Positions 58,964 to 64,000 of a stretch of DNA of 64,000 nt are shown in pieces. This stretch comes from Spinacia oleracea (taxonomy: Eukaryota; Streptophyta; Magnoliopsida; Caryophyllales; Amaranthaceae): assembly GCF_020520425.1 (NCBI RefSeq), contig NC_079492.1, positions 137,954,361 through 138,018,360 on the forward strand, written 5' to 3'. Under the pieces are notes generated by a model, which did not search any database, was not told where the DNA came from, and saw nothing but the letters and a program-made list of their open reading frames with translations. Both the position numbers and the translations under genes were made by a program. Each line of letters begins with the position of its first letter. Position 1 is the stretch's first letter.

Positions 58964-61900
58964 TTTTTTTTTTTTTTTTTATTTTTTATTTTTACATGAG
59001 CTAAAACAAACAAACTAAGGAAAATTAGAAAACGATAAAAGAAAAGTAGCAGCTGCCTTTGCCAATTCGTGCGCCTTTTGAACCCTCTGTCTATCAACCT
59101 TGTTAATGCAAACCAATCCGTCGAATCTCCGCAATTGTCCAGATCAGCTGTATATCCGTTGCCTCGTTAGATCGTAAAAGGTCGATAAGGCTTTGTGAAT
59201 CCGTAAAAATTGTGACTCTAGAAAACCCTGCTTGTTCTGCCCAGCGCAAGCGCAAACTCAGAAGGCAAGCCAAAACCTCAGTGTGGAGAGCTGACACCGT
59301 AGAACCTGCTTGAGCTCCCCCTAACACCCTGTCGCTCTGAACCTGTTGAGAAACCAAAACCCAAGCCATACCTGCATTCTTAGTCTCCTTCTTAGTCTCC
59401 TTGTACCACGAACCATCAATCGCAATTGTCGATGAGGCCTCTAATCCTTCGACACCTGCTAAGATTACCCTGTAGAAACCCGGAGGGTAGGGTGGATCTA
59501 AATCTGGTGGATGGCGAAATCTTAAGAAAGGTGAATGATGTTGCTGTAGAATATTATGATCATCCAAACCTATCTTAATGATGTTATGAATTCTCGATAT
59601 CGTAGTAATTTCACCTCTAAAGACATGGTTATTCCTAACCATCCATAAACTCCAAAGTGTACTTATGAAATATACACTCCTTGGACTATTATTACCATCC
59701 TGACGTTGAAATAGTCGGATATAAAACAAAAACCATTCTTTAAACGACATGGTTTCATTGAGATTTGAATGGATACCGAGTGAACCACTCCTCCAAACAT
59801 CCTGTGCAATACTGCAAAAACGAAAAAGATGTTGTATATCTTCATCCCCCACACTACACCCTTCGCACAATTTTGACAACTGAATACCTTTCTTACCGAG
59901 ATTGACCTCCGTGGCAATCCCATTATGAAGCAGTTTCCAAATAAACATTTTCCATTTAGGAATAATGTTTATAGACCAAAGGGTTTTGTAGAAATCCCCT
60001 ACTGAATGAAAGTCATAGTCATTAGACTCTTCTAGCATAGCATAAGCAGTCTTCACCGTAAGTTTACCAGACTTGTGAAACTTCCAATAAAGGAAGTCCT
60101 CTACTTCGTTTGAGGGTAGCTCCATTCCCACTATCCTTCGAGCATCAGAGAATTCAAAACTTGAATTAATCCTCTCGTGATTCCACCCTCCTACTAAAGG
60201 AAGAATGAAGTGATGAACTTTCCAATCGTTAGCTTGCCGAAGGGTTACATTAGAACTGAAAACAGGAATGTCCCCATTCACCCACTTATCTCTTCCTGCA
60301 ACAATTGATTTCCCTTTTCCAACCTTCCAGTTACAACCATGAAGAATAAGATTGGAAGCCCTACCCAGACCCCTCATACCCCAAGAAAGTCGACGACCAA
60401 TAAGAGACGATCTAATCCCAGTACTAAGGGGTCTCAACAATTTCTTATCAACCACCTCTGCTAACATTGAATGAGGGTTATTATTAAGTCTTCATGCTTG
60501 CCTCATAAGTAGAGATTTATTTAAAAAGGAAGAACTTCGAATACCTAAACCACCAAGACCTCGAGGAGACTGTGAGATTCTCCTATTAACCCAATGAATC
60601 CCTGTGTTACCTTTACTAGCCCAGAAGAACCTTGTAATAATAGAATCCAATTTAGAAGTAATTGATGAAGGAACTTCCATGCAGCTGAAAACATGGGAAG
60701 CCGACGCTATTAAAATAGTGTTGATCAAGACTAATTTCTGAGATTGCGAAAGGTTGCAAGAGTTCCAAGCAGTGATTTTTGCTGCAACCTTATCCAGTAT
60801 AAATTGGAAATTAGTATGCTTCTTTCCCACCAAGTCAATTGGAACCCCTAAATGAGTGCCTATATTCTGAACTAATTCCATCTTCAAAATATCTTTGAAC
60901 TGTTGACGCATTGCAGCTGGTGTATTAGGACTTACTTTAAAGAAAGACTTTTACAGATTAAGTTGTTGACCTGATATTCCACAAAAACGCTGTAGAATGT
61001 TTGACACTGCACCACAACTATTTTTCGTAGCAGTGAAGAAGAGTAGAGCGTCGTCCGCAAAGAAGAGATGTGTCAATTGTTGACTTCCTCTTGACAAGTT
61101 TAAACCCTTGAAAAGCTTAAGATCAGTCCCTAGCTGCAACATTCTTGATAAAATATCCATACAGAAGAGAAACAAAAAAGGAGATAAAGGATCGCCTTGC
61201 CGAATTCCGCATCTAGGAAAGAACTTCTCAGATGACTGCCCATTAATCAAAACTTTGTAGGACACTGTAGAAATACACTGATGAATCAACCTAATCCAAT
61301 GTTGTGGAAAACCATAACCTCTAAGAACTCGAATACGAAAATCCCAGTGAACTCTATCGTAGGCTTTGCTCATGTCGATTTTAAGTGAACCAAGGTAACT
61401 ACCACCTCTACGATGACAATTTATTTTTTCAATGGCTTCATGACTCTATGAAACGACCAGAGATAAAAGCATGTTGAGACGGAGATATAATACTTGGAAG
61501 AACTGACTTTAACCTTACTGCCAAACATTTCGAGGCACATTTGTAAATCGTATTACACAAGCTTATTGGTCTAAGATGACCTGTATCATCTGGCAAATCT
61601 CTTTTTGGAATCATAACCAACAAGGAGTGATTCCACTCTTTAAGAAGGTACCCTGTGGTGAAGAAACTCCGAACCGCTTGACACACTGATGAACCTACCC
61701 TAACCCAATGTTTCTTGAAAAATGTTGCAGTGAAACCATCTGGCCCTGGAGACTTCGAATCCCCCATTGAAAACATAACATCCTTAATTTCAATATCTGA
61801 AAAACCTCTTTGTAGATAAGAGATGTGATTGTCTGAAAGTTGAGGCAACCCCAACTCCCTTATTACCATTTCCACATCATCACTATGTTGCACCACAACA

Positions 61901-62791
61901 TCACTATTGAAAACCGATTTGAGACTATCTACTACTAGTCTTTGAACCTCATTCTGACCCTCAACCCAAGAACCTCTATCATCTTTAAGAGTTAAGATTT
62001 CGTTCTTTTTCTGCCTCACTTTAACTCTGGAATAGAGCAAAGAAGATGGAATATCTCCCTCCTTTATCCAATTCTCTTTCATTCTTTGTCTCCAGAACTG
62101 CACTTTGATAGAAGCTTCAGAATAAGATTTGTCAACTTTTTGAATATAATCGTCAGCTTGGTTCAGATTACCCACATTCATAGCAGTTGCCGAAAGATTG
62201 TCATTTAATTCTTTCCAGTTAACACCCCAAGATTTTTTATTTCTAAGGCACCAAGACTTAATCTTCAGTCGAAGGGTAACTAGTTTTCTAGATAATAAAA
62301 ACATAGGAGAACCATGAAACTTATCCTTCCAAACCTCATCAACTAGCTTACAAACTTCCTCAAATTGAAGACACCAATTTTCAATTTGGTATGGTCTTGA
62401 TTTTTTTAGTAAAACACAATCGTTAACAAAAACAATTGCAGAATGATCGGAGGCAATGAAAGGTTGGTTTAAGATTTTACTATCCGGGAAATCCACAAAC
62501 CACTCATTAGACATATAACCTCGATCCAGACGTTCCAAAATGAGATGGTTATGTTGCCTCTTATTAGTCCAGGTGAATCTAGGACCCGAAAAAGGTACTT
62601 CGAGAAGGTTACCTTGTAAACGAAATTGGTTGAAATCATCCCATCCTTCAATCACATTTCGGCCACCTAGTTTATCCTCAAAAAATTCAACTTGGTTTAT
62701 ATCACCTAAGATTATACATTTAGGATATAAACTTAGAATTTGTAATAAGCTATCCCAAATTTCCTTCCTGTCATTAATTAAAGGAGATCCA
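58964..62791 (-). mobile_element. 5'-truncated L1-like LINE
   Basis: A non-LTR element on the minus strand with a poly(A) tail (poly-T at 58962-58980 on the plus strand). A perfect 16-bp target duplication GACATAAGGAGCTGTT lies at 58948-58963 and 62792-62807. The 5' end is cut within the endonuclease domain, the usual result of incomplete target-primed reverse transcription. It lies about 310 bp beyond the methyltransferase stop codon. Confidence 0.93.
59015..62791 (-). pseudogene. LINE ORF2: endonuclease, reverse transcriptase, zinc region and RNase H
   Basis: In order on the minus strand: the C-terminal half of an AP-endonuclease (ILGDINQVEF, later ASDHSAIVF), then a reverse transcriptase with SPGPDGFTATFF, the ILISLCNT-type fingers region, MSKAYDRVHWDF, GIRQGDPLSPFLF and the catalytic box FFADDALLFF. 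A zinc-binding region (KLCEGCSVGDEDIQHLF) and a plant-LINE RNase H (IDGSW, FTDSQSLIDLL) follow. Four lesions disable it: a frameshift near 61440, nonsense codons at about 60951 and 60492, and a frameshift near 59106. The endonuclease N-terminus and ORF1 are absent. Confidence 0.9.
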
Positions 62792-62908
62792 GACATAAGG
62801 AGCTGTTACCCATTCATTCAGTTGCTAAATAAAGTCTGCTATAGTGTTAACCCCTCCCATCTTCATAAAATTTCCCACGTTTTAAATCGTTTAATACAAA
62901 CTTTTATG

Positions 62909-63123
62909 TAAGGCGGTCTTACACAAAAGACCCCGTTGGAGTCATATAAGTTAAGTAATGGAATCAATTAGTTAAGCACTATAACTAATTAGTTAAGCAC
63001 TACAACCAATTAGTTAAACAATAAAATTAATTAGTTACGCACTGAAACTAATTAGTTTAGTAATGAAAACAATGAGTTAAACAGTGAAAGTGGTCTTTAC
63101 GGTAAGGCGGTCTTACACAAAAG
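62909..63123. repeat. 21-bp tandem repeat between direct 21-bp borders
   Basis: TAAGGCGGTCTTACACAAAAG occurs at 62909-62929 and again, same orientation, at 63103-63123. Between them are five to six copies of a 21-bp unit (AATTAGTTAAGCACTAYAAC type, about 62946-63090). The element type is not recognised. Confidence 0.8.
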
Positions 63124-63375
63124 TTGTCGATCCTTTAAAGAGCTATGGGTCGAATCGTTTGATCTTTTGATAGTTGGTTGCTAAACAACAAGATTTATGT
63201 CACACCCCTATTTCAAAAGCCCATATTTTCAGGGGTCTTTAAATGATGCTTTCGTTTTCCTAAAACCACCCACATTTACATGAATGTACACATTTGCCCT
63301 TTTAAAGAAATTCATCCCCTGGTCCCCATCACCCTCTACCCACCCCCTTAAACCCCCTTCTTACTCCATTGAAGA

Positions 63376-63723
63376 TCTGTTTGGTGTAAAATGTTTTTAT
63401 TGAAAATGATTTCCGCCATTGTCAATCATTTTACGTTGTTTGGTTTGACAAGGGATATAAAATAAATTTTCATAACTCCCTCAAAAGTGGAAAAACCTTT
63501 TCCATTTGAAAGGAATGAAAACAGCTTTTCCACTCTTTTTCATTAACCCCCCCTTCCTTCTTCCCATTAATCTTCTCTCATCTTCTCCCATTTTCTTTTT
63601 TCTATTATTTTTCTTATAAGGAACCAACTAAAGTAAAACGTGTTTGAAATTGTATTTTCCTTGAAATGTGTTTTCCATAGAAAATTATTTTTCACTGAAA
63701 ACGTTTTGCGCCAAACCAAACAC
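63376..63723. mobile_element. foldback MITE
   Basis: The left arm TGTTTGGTGTAAAATGTTTT TATTGAAAA is inverted at the right as TTTTCACTGAAAACGTTTTG CGCCAAACCAAACA. Arms of about 40-60 bp, imperfect. Target duplication not clear. Confidence 0.6.
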
Positions 63724-64000
63724 ATTGTTATTCTGGCAGCCTCCAGCTTGTTTGTAAGGCCATTTCAATCATCCCTTTAAAAAACTCTTCTACTTCGAGT
63801 CTCTGATTCTCCGTCCCCATGATATTTCCATCCCAACTGAAAAAACCCTACTTTTCCGAAAATCTAACTCCATACTCTTAAACAATAACGCGACCCTAAA
63901 TATCCACCAACGTCCATCGAAAATACAATCTTAAAAGTTCGAAATAAAACTAGGAGTAAGAATGGAAAATACCTCTCAAGATATGCAAATGACCAAACCT
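63724..64000. other. right edge, no gene recognised
   Basis: AT-rich sequence. An AAAACCCTACTTTTCC stretch could be a leader of a gene beyond the edge, but no start or frame can be supported. Confidence 0.3.

Noticed and set aside
60492..60911. Separate 139-aa gene on the minus strand
   Set aside because: It is the middle of the LINE ORF2 between two nonsense codons in the same frame.
58964..62791. Endogenous pararetrovirus as the source of the reverse transcriptase
   Set aside because: Domain order endonuclease-RT-zinc-RNase H, the poly(A) tail and the variable-length target duplication identify a LINE. No movement or coat protein was seen.

Overview
This is nuclear DNA of a flowering plant, probably a eudicot. 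The genes have short exons separated by AT-rich introns of up to several kb. The intergenic space is packed with plant transposons: Copia, Gypsy-type solo LTRs, a LINE, CACTA, Helitrons, and Stowaway, hAT and Harbinger MITEs. Repeat style hints at a Caryophyllales genome, but that is only an impression.

Five host protein genes can be read. From the left they are: first exon of an APD-type RING E3 ligase (2011-2296, minus; the rest is off the left edge or lost); MND1, a meiotic recombination cofactor (27214-30759, plus, 10 coding exons, 219 aa); the small subunit R2 of ribonucleotide reductase (31939-32940, minus, intronless, 333 aa); a nine-pass LMBR1/LIMR membrane protein (35387-44497, plus, 14 exons, 510 aa); and a METTL21-like protein methyltransferase (48400-58638, plus, 7 exons, 242 aa, with one GC-AG intron). 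Exon phases of every multi-exon model close in frame to a stop. From memory, APD, LIMR and this methyltransferase are also neighbours in Arabidopsis (At5g01450-60-70). MND1 and RNR2 therefore look inserted into, or retained differently within, an old microsyntenic block.

The left third (4.9-25.8 kb) is a transposon graveyard. It holds a Helitron, a 2.8-kb solo LTR with a perfect 5-bp target duplication, and a nest bounded by Stowaway-like ends (8697-22667). Inside the nest a small hAT-like MITE was split by a young, apparently intact 10.5-kb Copia element (8960-19441; 1328-aa Gag-Pol; LTRs with about five substitutions and one 1-bp indel). A 2.5-kb non-autonomous CACTA element lies beside it. 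Between 44.5 and 48.3 kb there is a run of five MITE- or Helitron-type insertions that ends 130 bp before the methyltransferase start codon.

The right third is mostly the large introns of the methyltransferase gene. These contain a LINE fossil, a second solo LTR, two MITEs and a tandem repeat of about 195 bp. Downstream of the gene is a 5'-truncated L1-like LINE (58964-62791, minus) with a 16-bp target-site duplication and four disabling lesions. The last kb contains a 21-bp tandem repeat and a foldback MITE. No tRNA, rRNA, CRISPR array or viral genome was seen. I found no convincing new multigene system. The best leads are the GC-AG intron, the syntenic block, the S-phase promoter motifs of RNR2 and the GC-rich leader of the Copia element.
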